Source: A07HB70 sp964512675
Lineage (GTDB): Archaea > Halobacteriota > Halobacteria > Halobacteriales > Haloferacaceae
Direction: 5' to 3'
Length of the DNA stretch: 53,484 nucleotides
Assembly (NCBI GenBank): GCA_964512675.1
Contig: CAZEJR010000016.1
Span: 1-53,484, forward strand
The position numbers and the translations under genes were made by a program. Every line of letters starts with the position of its first letter. Position 1 is the first letter of the stretch. Below, piece by piece: positions 23,635 through 32,279 of this stretch. Under the pieces are notes generated by a model. That model searched no databases. It saw nothing but the letters and a program-made list of their open reading frames with translations, and was not told where the DNA came from.

Positions 23635-25446
23635 TTACTTGCCCCAGAACGGGTCGCGCTTGCGGTGCCGGTCGAGGTACGCGTTCAGCGTCTCCAGCTC
23701 CGTCGCGCTCAGCTCGTCGTCAAGCTCCTGCTCGAGGATCTTCGCGTGCTTCTCCGGCACGTCGACCCAGAGCTCGTCGCCCTCCCTGATCTGTCGGCCG
23801 ACCGTCGGGCCGTCGATGGCGACGCTCACCCGCTCGCCCTGTCGGGCCTCGTCGACGTCGTCGCCCTGGTTCTGGATCCCCGAGAGCTGTCCGACACGGG
23901 TCGGCTCGTCCTCGTCCTCCGGCCAGCGGAGGACGTACTGGTTGTTCCGCAGGAGGCCGCCCCGCACCTCGACGCCGACGACGGCGGGGTCGGACTGCCG
24001 GAACGTGTGGTCGTCGAGAACGACAAACCGGGCGGGCCGGGTGATCCGTTCGAGCACGGTCGACTGCTGTGCGCGCTCGCGCTCCGCGACGAACGCCTCG
24101 TAGCGCTCGACGAGCTGGTAGATGACGTCGTCGGCGAACAGGCGGACCGCAGACTCCTCTAGGTCGGCCTCCGCGTTCGCCAACACGTCGACGTTGAATC
24201 CGAGGATCGCGGCGTGTTTCTGCTCGTTCGCGGTGGAGGCGACGGCGACGTCCCGCGGCGCCACGTCGCCCACCTCGGCCCGGAGGACCGGCACCTCGGC
24301 CTCGGCGAGGGCGTTCGCGATCGCCTCGAGCGAGCCGAGGGTGTCGGCCTTGACCACGAGGCCCTCGTCCGCCGTCTCGACCGCGAGGTCGGCGAGTTCG
24401 GCCTGGACCGCCTCGACAACCGCCGGCTCGTCCCGGTCGCGGACCACCCGGAGCGGTGCGCCGGCCATCGCGTCGTCGAGATCCGGCGCGGCCACCTTCG
24501 CGCCCGCCGCGGCGGCGACGCTCTCGACGCGTTCGAACCGTTTCTCCGTTCGTATCTCCGCGAGCGGGCGGGGCTGGAGGAGCGCACGCACCTCCGTCGC
24601 GATCGGGCCCTCGGCCCCGCCGACGACGATCCGGTCGTCCTCGCGCACCGTGCCGTCGTAGAGGACGACGTCGACGGTCGCGCCGAACCCCTTCTGGTCC
24701 TTTACCTCGAGTACCGTCCCTGCGCCGGGACCGCTCGGGTCGACGGCCATCTCGTCGCGGAGGTAGCGCTGAGAGAGCCCCATCAGCACCGCGAGGAGGT
24801 CGGAGATCCCCTCGCCCGTGAGCGCGGAGAGCGGGACGACCCCGATGTTCTGCTGGAAGTTCTGGACGCGCCAGTAGAAGTCGGCGGAGAAGCCGGCGTC
24901 CGAGAGGTCGCCGATCAGCTCGTAGACGTTCTCGTCCAGCAGCTCTCTGGCGCGCGAGCTCTGGACCGCGAACGACTGCTGGACCGGCGTGTCCTCCTGT
25001 GGGTTCCACCCCGCCGTGACGTCTATCTTGTTCGCGGCGACGACGAACGGCGTGCCGGTGCGCCGGAGGATGTCGACCGCCTCCTCGGTCTGTGGCTGGA
25101 AGCCGTCGTTGACGTCGACGACGAGGACGGCGATGTCCGCGAGGGCGCCGCCGCGGGCGCGCAGCGTCGCGAACGAGTGGTGGCCCGGCGTGTCGATGAA
25201 CAGCAGGCCGGGCAGGTCGAAGTCGGTCGGGTCGACCAGTTCGCCGGCCATCGACGAGACGGTGTCGAGCGGCACCGCCGTTGCTCCGATGTGCTGGGTG
25301 ATCGCCCCCGCCTCGTCTTCGCCAACGGCGGAGCCACGGATGCGGTCCAGGAGCGTCGTCTTTCCGTGGTCGACGTGGCCGAGAACGGCGACGATCGGCG
25401 TCCGCAGGCGTGTCTCGGCCTCCTCGGCGGCGTCTGTTCCGGACAT
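23635..25446 (-). CDS. infB: Translation initiation factor aIF5B (IF-2)
   Basis: A 603-residue translational GTPase that promotes subunit joining and initiator tRNA delivery. I chose the ATG at 25446 (MSGTDAAEEAETRLRTPIVA). G1 is GHVDHGKT (23-30), G3 is DTPGHHSF, and G4 is NKID. Later parts are a beta barrel (VLEVKDQKGFGATVDVVLYD), domain III, and domain IV ending DAYLDRHRKRDPFWGK-like sequence. Length and order match archaeal aIF5B, with no intein in the G domain, unlike some archaeal copies. It is divergent from the PRC-barrel gene, with a 202-base gap between them holding no further gene that I can see. Confidence 0.96.
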   Translation of the reverse strand: MSGTDAAEEAETRLRTPIVAVLGHVDHGKTTLLDRIRGSAVGEDEAGAITQHIGATAVPLDTVSSMAGELVDPTDFDLPGLLFIDTPGHHSFATLRARGGALADIAVLVVDVNDGFQPQTEEAVDILRRTGTPFVVAANKIDVTAGWNPQEDTPVQQSFAVQSSRARELLDENVYELIGDLSDAGFSADFYWRVQNFQQNIGVVPLSALTGEGISDLLAVLMGLSQRYLRDEMAVDPSGPGAGTVLEVKDQKGFGATVDVVLYDGTVREDDRIVVGGAEGPIATEVRALLQPRPLAEIRTEKRFERVESVAAAAGAKVAAPDLDDAMAGAPLRVVRDRDEPAVVEAVQAELADLAVETADEGLVVKADTLGSLEAIANALAEAEVPVLRAEVGDVAPRDVAVASTANEQKHAAILGFNVDVLANAEADLEESAVRLFADDVIYQLVERYEAFVAERERAQQSTVLERITRPARFVVLDDHTFRQSDPAVVGVEVRGGLLRNNQYVLRWPEDEDEPTRVGQLSGIQNQGDDVDEARQGERVSVAIDGPTVGRQIREGDELWVDVPEKHAKILEQELDDELSATELETLNAYLDRHRKRDPFWGK

Positions 25447-25616
25447 CGACGGAGATACTCGTCGGAGACTGCCGGCGGCCCCGATTGAGTCTTTCGTATC
25501 CGCGTCGACCGACACCGTCGCGCGCCGTCCGTGGCCCGACGGCTCCGCGTCCGTCTCCGGTGCCCGCGTGGCGTACCTGTCGGGAGCAGAGCGGCACACG
25601 TCTGACGTCCCCGTGG

Positions 25617-25626
25617 CGTTTATGTG
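25617..25626 (+). promoter_or_regulatory. TATA-like element for the PRC-barrel/nob1 operon
   Basis: The stretch gcgtttatgt sits 23-32 bases before the ATG at 25649, the usual position for a leaderless haloarchaeal transcript. It is the strongest TATA-like run in the infB/PRC intergenic region. Confidence 0.5.
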
Positions 25627-25648
25627 ACTGCCGCGCCCGCCTGCCGGC

Positions 25649-25894
25649 ATGGCAGACGTACTCGCGGAGAACCTCTCTGACAAGGCGGTCGTGGGGGCCG
25701 ACGGCACCGAGATCGGACCGCTCTACAACATCACGATGGACCTCCGGACCGGCGCGCTCGGCGACCTCCTCGTCGACCCGAACGAGGAGTTCTCCGTCGG
25801 GTCCAGCGGGTTCGGCGTGGACGAGAGCGGTCTCCTCCACGTGCCCGTCTCGCGCGTCCAGGCGGTCAAGGACTACATCGTCGTCGAGCGCTGA
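25649..25894 (+). CDS. cdpB2: PRC-barrel domain protein, CdpB-like
   Basis: An 81-residue protein made almost entirely of one PRC-barrel: DKAVVGADGTEIGPLYNITMD, GALGDLLVDPNEEF and HVPVSRVQAVKDYIVVER. In Haloferax, small PRC-barrel proteins (CdpB1, CdpB2) act with SepF and CdpA in FtsZ-based division. As I recall, the cdpB2 gene there lies next to infB and near pgi, the order seen here. Synteny and size therefore support a CdpB2 assignment, though this rests on memory. Nob1 starts five bases downstream, so the two genes form an operon. A RimM-like ribosome role is the alternative. Confidence 0.7.
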   Translation: MADVLAENLSDKAVVGADGTEIGPLYNITMDLRTGALGDLLVDPNEEFSVGSSGFGVDESGLLHVPVSRVQAVKDYIVVER

Positions 25895-25898
25895 GTAG

Positions 25899-26357
25899 AT
25901 GCGCGTGCTGGACGCCTCCGCGTTCGTCCACGACTACACGACCGCCGACGAGACGGCGTCGATCCCGGCGGTGGCCGAAGAACTCACCGGGGAGACGGCG
26001 TACCGGTTCGACGCAGAGGAGGGAGCCGGGATGCGCGTCCACGTCCCCGCCGACGAGACGGTCGCCCGAGTCCGTCGTGCGGCGGGCGAGACGGGCGACG
26101 ACGGGACGGTCTCGCGGACCGACCGCCGGCTCGTCGCCGCCGCCCTCGAGCTCGACGCGGTCCTCGTCACCGACGACTACGCGGTCCAGAACGTCGCCGC
26201 ACAGCTGAGCGTCGAGACGGAGGTCGTCGCACGCGACGGGATCGACGAGCGCCGCGAGTGGCGCTTCCAGTGTCGGGGCTGTGGCCGCGAGTTCGACGAC
26301 GACCGGAACCGCTGCCCGGTCTGTGGCTCCGACCTCACGCGCAAGAACCCGGCGTAG
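25899..26357 (+). CDS. nob1: rRNA maturation endonuclease Nob1 (PIN domain plus zinc ribbon)
   Basis: A 152-residue endonuclease that makes the 3' end of 16S rRNA. The PIN domain begins MRVLDASAFVHDY, with catalytic Asp5. Later acidic residues lie in VSRTDRRLVAAALELDAVLVTDDYAVQ. The C-terminal zinc ribbon is visible as CRGCGREF and CPVCGSDL (four cysteines). The final residues, LTRKNPA, are basic. It starts five bases after the PRC-barrel gene and probably shares its transcript. Size and architecture are normal for archaeal Nob1. Confidence 0.93.
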   Translation: MRVLDASAFVHDYTTADETASIPAVAEELTGETAYRFDAEEGAGMRVHVPADETVARVRRAAGETGDDGTVSRTDRRLVAAALELDAVLVTDDYAVQNVAAQLSVETEVVARDGIDERREWRFQCRGCGREFDDDRNRCPVCGSDLTRKNPA

Positions 26358-26595
26358 CCGACGGCTCACGGCACGACCGTGAACGCAGACGTCGTCGGCG
26401 CGGCGACGCGGACCAGCCAGGTCCGGCGGTATCCGACGGCGGTGACAGCGAGCACGGGGAGCCAGAGGGCCGTCTCGACGGGGCCCGGTCCGGCGCCGAC
26501 GGCGAGCAGCGTCCGTCCGCGCCGCGACCCGGATAGACGCCGAGCGCGACAGCCGGAGTCTCGTCGACTGCGCCGAGGCGGACGGCGCGGCTGAT
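26358..26595 (-). pseudogene. Possible frameshifted remnant after the CPBP gene; no intact gene
   Basis: This 238-base gap has no intact gene. Read on the minus strand directly after the CPBP stop, one frame gives ISRAVRLGAVDETPAVALGV, and a second frame continues as TLLAVGAGPGPVETALWLPV followed by a hydrophobic stretch ending at a stop near 26366. Two protein-like halves in different frames and without a start codon suggest a decayed small membrane gene. Chance open frames in GC-rich DNA are the alternative. Confidence 0.3.
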
Positions 26596-27345
26596 CTACA
26601 CCAGCCCCGTCGCGGCAGCGTACTGGAACGCGAACAGCGTCGCGTTGTAGAGGCCGTGTACGCCCGCCGGCACCAGCAGGTTCTCCGTCCGCTCGTAGGC
26701 CACGCCGAGCACCAGCCCGAGCGCCGCGGCGACGGCGAGGTAGGTGAGCCGCGACCCGGAGCCCCCGAGCGCGAACAGGTGGACGGCGCCGAAGCCGGCG
26801 CTGGCGAGCACCACCGCGGGGGCCGGCCCCCACGCCCGCCTGAGGAGGCCCTGGAGCCCGCCGCGGAACACCAGTTCCTCGAACGGACCGACCAGCAGGA
26901 GTGAGACGGGGATCATCCACAGGAAGAACGTCGGGTCCTCGCGGCCCGCCGCGACGACCTGATTCTGTGCCACCTCGACGCCGAGACGCGAGAGCGCGGC
27001 GCCGATGGCGTTCGCGGCGACGAGGAGGACGACGACGCCGACGACGAGGTAGCCGGCGTCGCGGGCCGTCGGGCGGCGCAGGCGGTCGCGTACCAGCGCC
27101 CAGTCGTCGGTCGCGGCGAGGTAGCCCGCGACCCCGAGGCCGAACCCGAGAAACTGCGCGCCGCTGACGAACACACGGTACGGGAGCGTGTCGCGCGCGA
27201 GTCCGGTCCCGCGGAGCAGCCCGTCGGCGAGGCTCGCGAGCACCACCGCGCCGAGGAAGGCGACAAAGACGACGAGCACACCCTTGCCGAGCGCGGCTAG
27301 ACGCTCCTCGGCGGAGTGCGACGAGGCGTCGGAGACTGCCGGCAT
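26596..27345 (-). CDS. CPBP family intramembrane glutamic endopeptidase (CAAX-like, ABI)
   Basis: A 249-residue polytopic protein with about seven membrane segments. The family motifs are EELVFRGGLQGLLRR (paired glutamates and arginine), FGAVHLFAL, and the late NLLVPAGVHGLYNATLF with conserved His and Asn. Related to Rce1, such proteins act as intramembrane proteases, and in bacteria some mature or give immunity to bacteriocins. The substrate here is unknown. The ATG start gives a short acidic cytoplasmic tail (MPAVSDASSHSAEERLAA). It is cotranscribable with pgi upstream on the same strand, 40 bases apart. Confidence 0.9.
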   Translation of the reverse strand: MPAVSDASSHSAEERLAALGKGVLVVFVAFLGAVVLASLADGLLRGTGLARDTLPYRVFVSGAQFLGFGLGVAGYLAATDDWALVRDRLRRPTARDAGYLVVGVVVLLVAANAIGAALSRLGVEVAQNQVVAAGREDPTFFLWMIPVSLLLVGPFEELVFRGGLQGLLRRAWGPAPAVVLASAGFGAVHLFALGGSGSRLTYLAVAAALGLVLGVAYERTENLLVPAGVHGLYNATLFAFQYAAATGLV

Positions 27346-27385
27346 GCTGTCGTACGTACGGTGTCCGGCTGAATAGACCCTCCGG

Positions 27386-28699
27386 TCAGTCGCCGTCGAC
27401 GACTAGCCGCGTCTTCTCCGCGACGGCGGCGGCGGCCTCGTCCTCGGCCTCGCCCTCCGCGCCGAGCAGTCCGCGGGCGGCGGTCTTTCCCCACTCCACC
27501 GCGGGCTGGGTGAACGTCTCCACCCCCGCCAGTTCGCCGGCCAGCACGCAGGCGGCCTCGAAGCCGTACAGCAGTTTTCCGACCGACCGCGCGTCCAGCC
27601 GGTCGAGTTCGACCCGGACGCTCGGGCGTCCGGCGGCGGCGAGGCTCGCCTCTGTCGCGCGGAACTCCGCGTCGAGCAGGTCACCGAGGCTCGTGCCGTC
27701 GAGAAACGGGACGTCCGCGGGGACGTCCGGCACCGGCACCGCGGCGGTGCGCTCCGCCGGGCGGACGAGGGTGACGAGCTTGTCTCGTCGGCCGGCGCGG
27801 TAGAGCTGGAGCTGAGAGTGCTGGTCGGTCGCCCCGAGGGCGCGGAGCGGCGTCTGCCCCAGCCCGTCCTTTCCGAGGCTCTCGGCCCAGAGCTGGGCGA
27901 ACCACTCCGCGAACGGCTCCAGCGCCTCGGCGTACGGCATCATCGCGTTCGCGGCTGCACCGCGCCGGTCGAGGGCGTGTGCGACGGCGCCGTACGCGTA
28001 GCCCGGCGTCTCGAACAGCGACCCGGAGAGGCCGGCGGCGGCGCTACTGGCGCCGTCGAGCAGCGCCTCGACGTCCGCGCCGCGGAGCGCCGCCGCCGCC
28101 GTCCCGACGGGCGAGAGGAGGGAGAACCGCCCCGGCACGCCGTCCGGAACCCGGAGCGTCGGCAGGTCGTGCCGGCTGGCCAGCCGGCGGAGCGGCCCCG
28201 ACTCGCCGGTGGTGACGAGCGTCTGCGCCGTCCAGTCGACACCCGCCGACCGCATCGCGTCGCGGACGACGAGGAAGTTCGCGAGCGTCTCCGGCGTCGT
28301 CCCCGACCGCGAGACGACGTTCACCACCGTCTCGGAGAGCGGCAGGTCGTCGAGCAGCCGCGCGGTGTGTGCCGGGTCGACGTTGTCGAGCGCGTGGACC
28401 GACGGCGCGTCGTCGGGCGCGGGCAGGGCCGCCGCGAGCGTCGACGCCCCGAGCGCGCTCCCGCCGATACCGACGACGAGCACCGCCCGCGGCTCAAACC
28501 CCGCCGTCGCGGCCCGCACCGCGGACGCGTCGGCGTCGTCCGGGAGCGCGAGCGCCGCGTAGCCGTGGGCGCGCTCGTCGCGCCCGCGCTCGATCCGCTC
28601 GTGGGCGTCCGCGACGCGGCTGTCCAGCCTGTCGAGCGCCGCCCGTGAGACGCCGGGCGTTGCCGTCGCCGCGAGGGCGTTGCCGATGTCGACACGCAT
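27386..28699 (-). CDS. pgi: Glucose-6-phosphate isomerase
   Basis: A 437-residue SIS-fold phosphoglucose isomerase that interconverts glucose-6-phosphate and fructose-6-phosphate. This is the bacterial-like PGI family, not the cupin type of Thermococcales. Motifs are VLVVGIGGSALGASTLAAAL, NVVSRSGTTPETLANFLV and the active-site stretch GKDGLGQTPLRALGATDQHSQLQL. The C-terminal helix region reads TFTQPAVEWGKTAARGLLG. In halophiles it serves mainly gluconeogenesis. The ATG start (MRVDIGNALAATATPG) lies 67 bases from the divergent membrane gene. No defects are seen. Confidence 0.95.
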   Translation of the reverse strand: MRVDIGNALAATATPGVSRAALDRLDSRVADAHERIERGRDERAHGYAALALPDDADASAVRAATAGFEPRAVLVVGIGGSALGASTLAAALPAPDDAPSVHALDNVDPAHTARLLDDLPLSETVVNVVSRSGTTPETLANFLVVRDAMRSAGVDWTAQTLVTTGESGPLRRLASRHDLPTLRVPDGVPGRFSLLSPVGTAAAALRGADVEALLDGASSAAAGLSGSLFETPGYAYGAVAHALDRRGAAANAMMPYAEALEPFAEWFAQLWAESLGKDGLGQTPLRALGATDQHSQLQLYRAGRRDKLVTLVRPAERTAAVPVPDVPADVPFLDGTSLGDLLDAEFRATEASLAAAGRPSVRVELDRLDARSVGKLLYGFEAACVLAGELAGVETFTQPAVEWGKTAARGLLGAEGEAEDEAAAAVAEKTRLVVDGD

Positions 28700-28766
28700 A
28701 CCGGGGGCGCGGACGGGAGCGACATAAGTCCGAGCGGTTCAAGCACACCGACAGCGTGGCGAGCAC

Positions 28767-29267
28767 GTGGGGTACAGCGGCGTCCTCGGCGCGTTCCCGT
28801 ACGCGGCCCGGCAGAGCGAGTCGTGGCTCTTCCGGTCGTACGCGCTGGTCAGTGCGGTCGTCGGCGGCGGGCTGGCGCTCCTGTTCGTCCTCGGACTCGT
28901 CGTCCTCATCGCACAGACTGCGGCGGTCGCCGGGGGGTCACTCACGCTCTCGCGCGCGTTCTACGTCGTCGTCGGGCTCCTCCTCGTGCTGCCCGTCGTG
29001 ACGCCGACACTCCTCGTCGCCCGCCGGCACCGACGCGAGGGGTCGACGCCGCGCTACGACGCCGGGCTGGCGCTCGCGGGGTACCTGTTCGTCGTCTCGC
29101 TGTACGCCGCGCTCGTCGTCACCGTCCCGCCGGCCCAGCAGACGACGCCGTCTGGCCCGTTCGCGCCCGTCGTCGCGGCGCTGTACGCGCTCCCGCCCGT
29201 CGCCGCCGTCGGTCCGCCGCTCGTCGGCGTGGCGGCGATCTACACGGCCCACCGGCTGTCGCGCTGA
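28767..29267 (+). CDS. Four-helix membrane protein, unrecognised
   Basis: A 166-residue protein with a GTG start (VGYSGVLGAFPYAARQSESW). Four hydrophobic segments are seen, at about 25-50, 60-82, 101-120 and 130-155, separated by a basic loop ARRHRREGSTPR. No enzyme motif is visible. It resembles conserved haloarchaeal membrane proteins of unknown function, but I cannot name a family with confidence. It is divergent from pgi and 48 bases upstream of the DUF5812-like gene, so it may lead the run into secFD. Confidence 0.65.
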   Translation: MGYSGVLGAFPYAARQSESWLFRSYALVSAVVGGGLALLFVLGLVVLIAQTAAVAGGSLTLSRAFYVVVGLLLVLPVVTPTLLVARRHRREGSTPRYDAGLALAGYLFVVSLYAALVVTVPPAQQTTPSGPFAPVVAALYALPPVAAVGPPLVGVAAIYTAHRLSR

Positions 29268-29315
29268 GGGCCGGCAGCCGAAACCACAAAGCCTCGTCGG
29301 CGGCTGACAACAGCC

Positions 29316-29798
29316 GTGACAGGGGACACGGAACGCGTGGCCGGCAGCTTCCTCGTCGCCGAGGCCGACGACGACGGGTCGGGCGCGGTGCTCCAGGACG
29401 CCGAGCGTGGCCGGGTTCACGCCGTCGACGACGCGCCGGAGCTGACCGCGGGCGAGGCGCTGACCGGCGAACTCGTCGCCGACGACCCGACCGGGACCGT
29501 CTGGCGCGTCGCGGAGACGAGCGACCGCTGGACCGTGCGCGTCGCGGAGAGCGCGGAGCCGCCGACGGCGAACAGCCGCGAGGCGGCGAGCGAGGCGGTC
29601 GGCGACCTCGTCCGGGTCGAGCGCGCCGGCGAGGGCGAACTCCACGTCATCACGGTGCCCGAGGACGGGACGGAGGCCGCCGTCGCGGACGTCCTCGACG
29701 ACGAGACGGGGCTGCGGACGCGGGCGGCGCGGCTCGGCGTCCGGCGCGTCGAGGTGCGGTCTGCGCCCGGTGTCGTGGTCGTTCGGTACCTCCCCTGA
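29316..29798 (+). CDS. DUF5812-like haloarchaeal protein
   Basis: A 160-residue acidic soluble protein with a GTG start (VTGDTERVAGSFLVAEADDD). I recognise it from memory as the DUF5812 family encoded beside secF in halophiles. An N-terminal beta-rich part (GSFLVAEADDDGSGAVLQDA, VHAVDDAPELTAGEALTGEL) is followed by an alpha/beta part ending in RRVEVRSAPGVVVVRYLP. No catalytic residues stand out. Its constant position before secFD hints at a link to secretion, which is inference. secF begins 61 bases downstream with its own TATA-like stretch (ggcttattcgg, about 29829-29839). Confidence 0.72.
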   Translation: MTGDTERVAGSFLVAEADDDGSGAVLQDAERGRVHAVDDAPELTAGEALTGELVADDPTGTVWRVAETSDRWTVRVAESAEPPTANSREAASEAVGDLVRVERAGEGELHVITVPEDGTEAAVADVLDDETGLRTRAARLGVRRVEVRSAPGVVVVRYLP

Positions 29799-29859
29799 CT
29801 GTCGGCTCGCTACCGGCGTAACGGAGAAGGCTTATTCGGCGGGCGGGCGCGGGCGGCGT

Positions 29860-30723
29860 ATGGTCGCATTCGAGATACCGGAGGTCGACTACACCCGGTA
29901 CTCGAACCGACAGCTCGCGGCGCTGCCGCTCGCGGCGCTGGCCCTCGCTCTCGGGGTCATCGCGGCGTGGGTCGTCCTGTTCGGCGCGCCCGTCGAGCTC
30001 GGCTTCGAGTTCACCGGCGGCACCGAACTCCGGGTGGACGCGCCCGGAACGGACGCCGCGACGGTCGGCGACGCGTTCTCCGTGCCGCCCGAGTCGATCC
30101 AGAGCGCGTCGGGCAACACGTACATCGTCACCTTCGACGCAGAGGGGCCGTCGACGTCGACGCTGGCCGACCAGGCCCGCGACGCGGGCTACGAGGTACG
30201 GGCGAGCTCGTCCGTCGGGGCGAGCTTCGGCCGCTCGACGCAGCTGCTCGCGCTCGGCGGTGTCGGCGTCGCCTTCGTCGGTATGAGCGCGCTGGTGTTC
30301 GTGATGTTCCGGACGTTCGTGCCGTCGGTCGCCGTCGTCGTCTCGGCGTTCTCCGACATCGTCGTTCCCGTCGCCGTCATGAATCTGCTCGGGATCGAAC
30401 TCTCGCTCGGCACGGTCGCGGCGCTCCTGATGCTCATCGGGTACAGCGTCGACTCGGACATCCTGTTGAACAACCACATCCTGCGGCGGGGCGGCGACTT
30501 CTACGAGTCCGTCCACCGGGCGATGCGCACCGGTGTCACGATGACGCTCACCTCGCTGTCGGCGATGATCGTGATGACGATCGTCGCGTCCGTCTTCGGT
30601 ATCGGGCTGCTTGCCGCGATCGGCACTGTCCTCGCGTTCGGGCTGGCGACCGACCTCATGAACACCTACATGCTCAACCTGAGTCTCCTGCGCTGGTACA
30701 AGTACGAGGGAGTCGCCCGGTGA
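29860..30723 (+). CDS. secF: Protein-export membrane protein SecF
   Basis: A 287-residue RND-type accessory subunit of the Sec translocon. I chose the ATG at 29860 (MVAFEIPEVDYTRYSNRQLA). TM1 is followed by the conserved GFEFTGGTELRV and the periplasmic-equivalent domain. TM2-TM6 carry the SecF signature AALLMLIGYSVDSDILLNNHILRR and SLSAMIVMTI. It uses the proton gradient with SecD to assist late translocation. secF precedes secD, the archaeal order, with a GTGA overlap (30720-30723). Confidence 0.96.
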   Translation: MVAFEIPEVDYTRYSNRQLAALPLAALALALGVIAAWVVLFGAPVELGFEFTGGTELRVDAPGTDAATVGDAFSVPPESIQSASGNTYIVTFDAEGPSTSTLADQARDAGYEVRASSSVGASFGRSTQLLALGGVGVAFVGMSALVFVMFRTFVPSVAVVVSAFSDIVVPVAVMNLLGIELSLGTVAALLMLIGYSVDSDILLNNHILRRGGDFYESVHRAMRTGVTMTLTSLSAMIVMTIVASVFGIGLLAAIGTVLAFGLATDLMNTYMLNLSLLRWYKYEGVAR

Positions 30724-32279
30724 GCGCACTCGAGACGGCCCGCGAGAACTGGCGGATACTCCTCCTCGCGGTCGTCCTCGCCGGGAGCACGTTCGCGCTG
30801 TTCTCGCCGACGATGACGAGTGCGAGCTCGTCGGACGGCCCGACGAACCTGCGCTACGGGATCGACCTCGACGGCGGCACCCGCATCCTCGCGCCGCTGG
30901 TTGGCGTCACCGCCGAAGACGTCGAGTTCCAGGGCGACGACGCCGCGACCGTCCGCGGAGCGGTCGCAGACGAACTCCCGCAGGCAGACGAGACCGACCT
31001 GATCGTCCGCGGCGCCGACGCCGACAACGCGACCAGGACGGTCGAGCTGACGACCGAGTCGTCCCCGGACCGCCTCGGCGACGCTCTCGACGCGGCGGGC
31101 TACAGGTACGAGTCCGTTCGAGAGGGAGTCACGGAGGAGACCAGAGAGACGACAGCGACGGTGCTCCAGTCGAAGATAAACGAGGCGGGGCTGTCCGGCG
31201 GCGCCGTCCGGACCGTCACCGCGTCGACGGGCGAGTTCGTCCTCGTCGAGGTGCCGGGCGAGGACCGCCAGGACGTCATCAGTCTCATCCGCGACCGCGG
31301 ACAGGTGACCGTCGAGGCCTACCACCCGGTTCGGGCGGACGGCACCACCGTCTACCGCAACACGACGGTGCTGGCGAGCGACGACTTCCAGAACATCGGC
31401 GCGGCGGCGAGCGACGAGCGGACTAGCCAGCCGTACGTCCCCGTCACGGTGCGCCAGGACACCGCGCCCGAGGTCCAGCGCGTGCTGGTCGATACGGGCG
31501 TCGCGAGCGGTCCGGGCGACACCCGGTGTACGTACGAGTCCGAGCCACAGAGCACCGAGCCGTGTCTCCTCCTGGTCGTCGACGGCGAGGTGGTCAACTC
31601 GTTCGGGATGGACAGTCGACTCAAACGGAGCATGCAGACCGGCGACTGGGCGACCGACCCGGCCTTCCGGCTGACCACGACGAACATCACCGACGCCCAG
31701 CAGATCGGCGTCGACCTGCGCGCCGGCGCGCTCCCGGCCCGCCTCGACGTGCAGGCCGGCACCGTCGACTCGGTGTCGGCGAGCGCCGGGACGCGGTTCA
31801 AGACCGACTCGCTGATCACCGGGATCGTCGCGGTCTTTGCCGTCGCGGGCGTCGTCTTCCTGCGCTACGGCGAGCCGAAGGTGGCCGCACCGATGGTCGT
31901 CACCGCGCTCTCGGAGGTGCTCGTCCTCCTCGGGTTCGCGGCGGCGCTCGGCTACCCGCTCGACCTCTCGGTCATCGCCGGCTTCATCGCGGTCATCGGG
32001 ACGGGGGTGGACGACCTGATAATAATCGCCGACGAGGTGATGGACGAGGGCGAGGTGTCCTCGCGGCGGGTGTTCCGCTCGCGGTTCCGCAAGGCGTTCT
32101 GGGTCATCGGCGTCGCCGCCGGAACGACGATCATCGCGATGACGCCGCTCGCGGTCCTGCCGTCGCTCGGCGCCCTGAAGGGGTTCGCCATCTTCACTAT
32201 TCTCGGCGTCGTCGTCGGCGTCCTGCTGACTCGACCGGCGTACGGCGACATCCTCCGGGCGCTCCTGACGGACCGTTAG
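30720..32279 (+). CDS. secD: Protein-export membrane protein SecD
   Basis: A 519-residue partner of SecF, starting at GTG 30720, which overlaps the secF stop. TM1 (LLLAVVLAGSTFALFSP) is followed by the SecD hallmark YGIDLDGGTRILAPL. A large extracellular domain contains QSKINEAGLSGGAVRTVT and FVLVEVPGEDRQDVI. The C-terminal RND half includes QQIGVDLRAGALPARLDVQA, FIAVIGTGVDDLIIIADEV and RFRKAFWVIGVAAGTTIIAM. All expected parts are present. Two bases at the end are shared with the stop of the convergent membrane gene. Confidence 0.96.
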   Translation: MSALETARENWRILLLAVVLAGSTFALFSPTMTSASSSDGPTNLRYGIDLDGGTRILAPLVGVTAEDVEFQGDDAATVRGAVADELPQADETDLIVRGADADNATRTVELTTESSPDRLGDALDAAGYRYESVREGVTEETRETTATVLQSKINEAGLSGGAVRTVTASTGEFVLVEVPGEDRQDVISLIRDRGQVTVEAYHPVRADGTTVYRNTTVLASDDFQNIGAAASDERTSQPYVPVTVRQDTAPEVQRVLVDTGVASGPGDTRCTYESEPQSTEPCLLLVVDGEVVNSFGMDSRLKRSMQTGDWATDPAFRLTTTNITDAQQIGVDLRAGALPARLDVQAGTVDSVSASAGTRFKTDSLITGIVAVFAVAGVVFLRYGEPKVAAPMVVTALSEVLVLLGFAAALGYPLDLSVIAGFIAVIGTGVDDLIIIADEVMDEGEVSSRRVFRSRFRKAFWVIGVAAGTTIIAMTPLAVLPSLGALKGFAIFTILGVVVGVLLTRPAYGDILRALLTDR

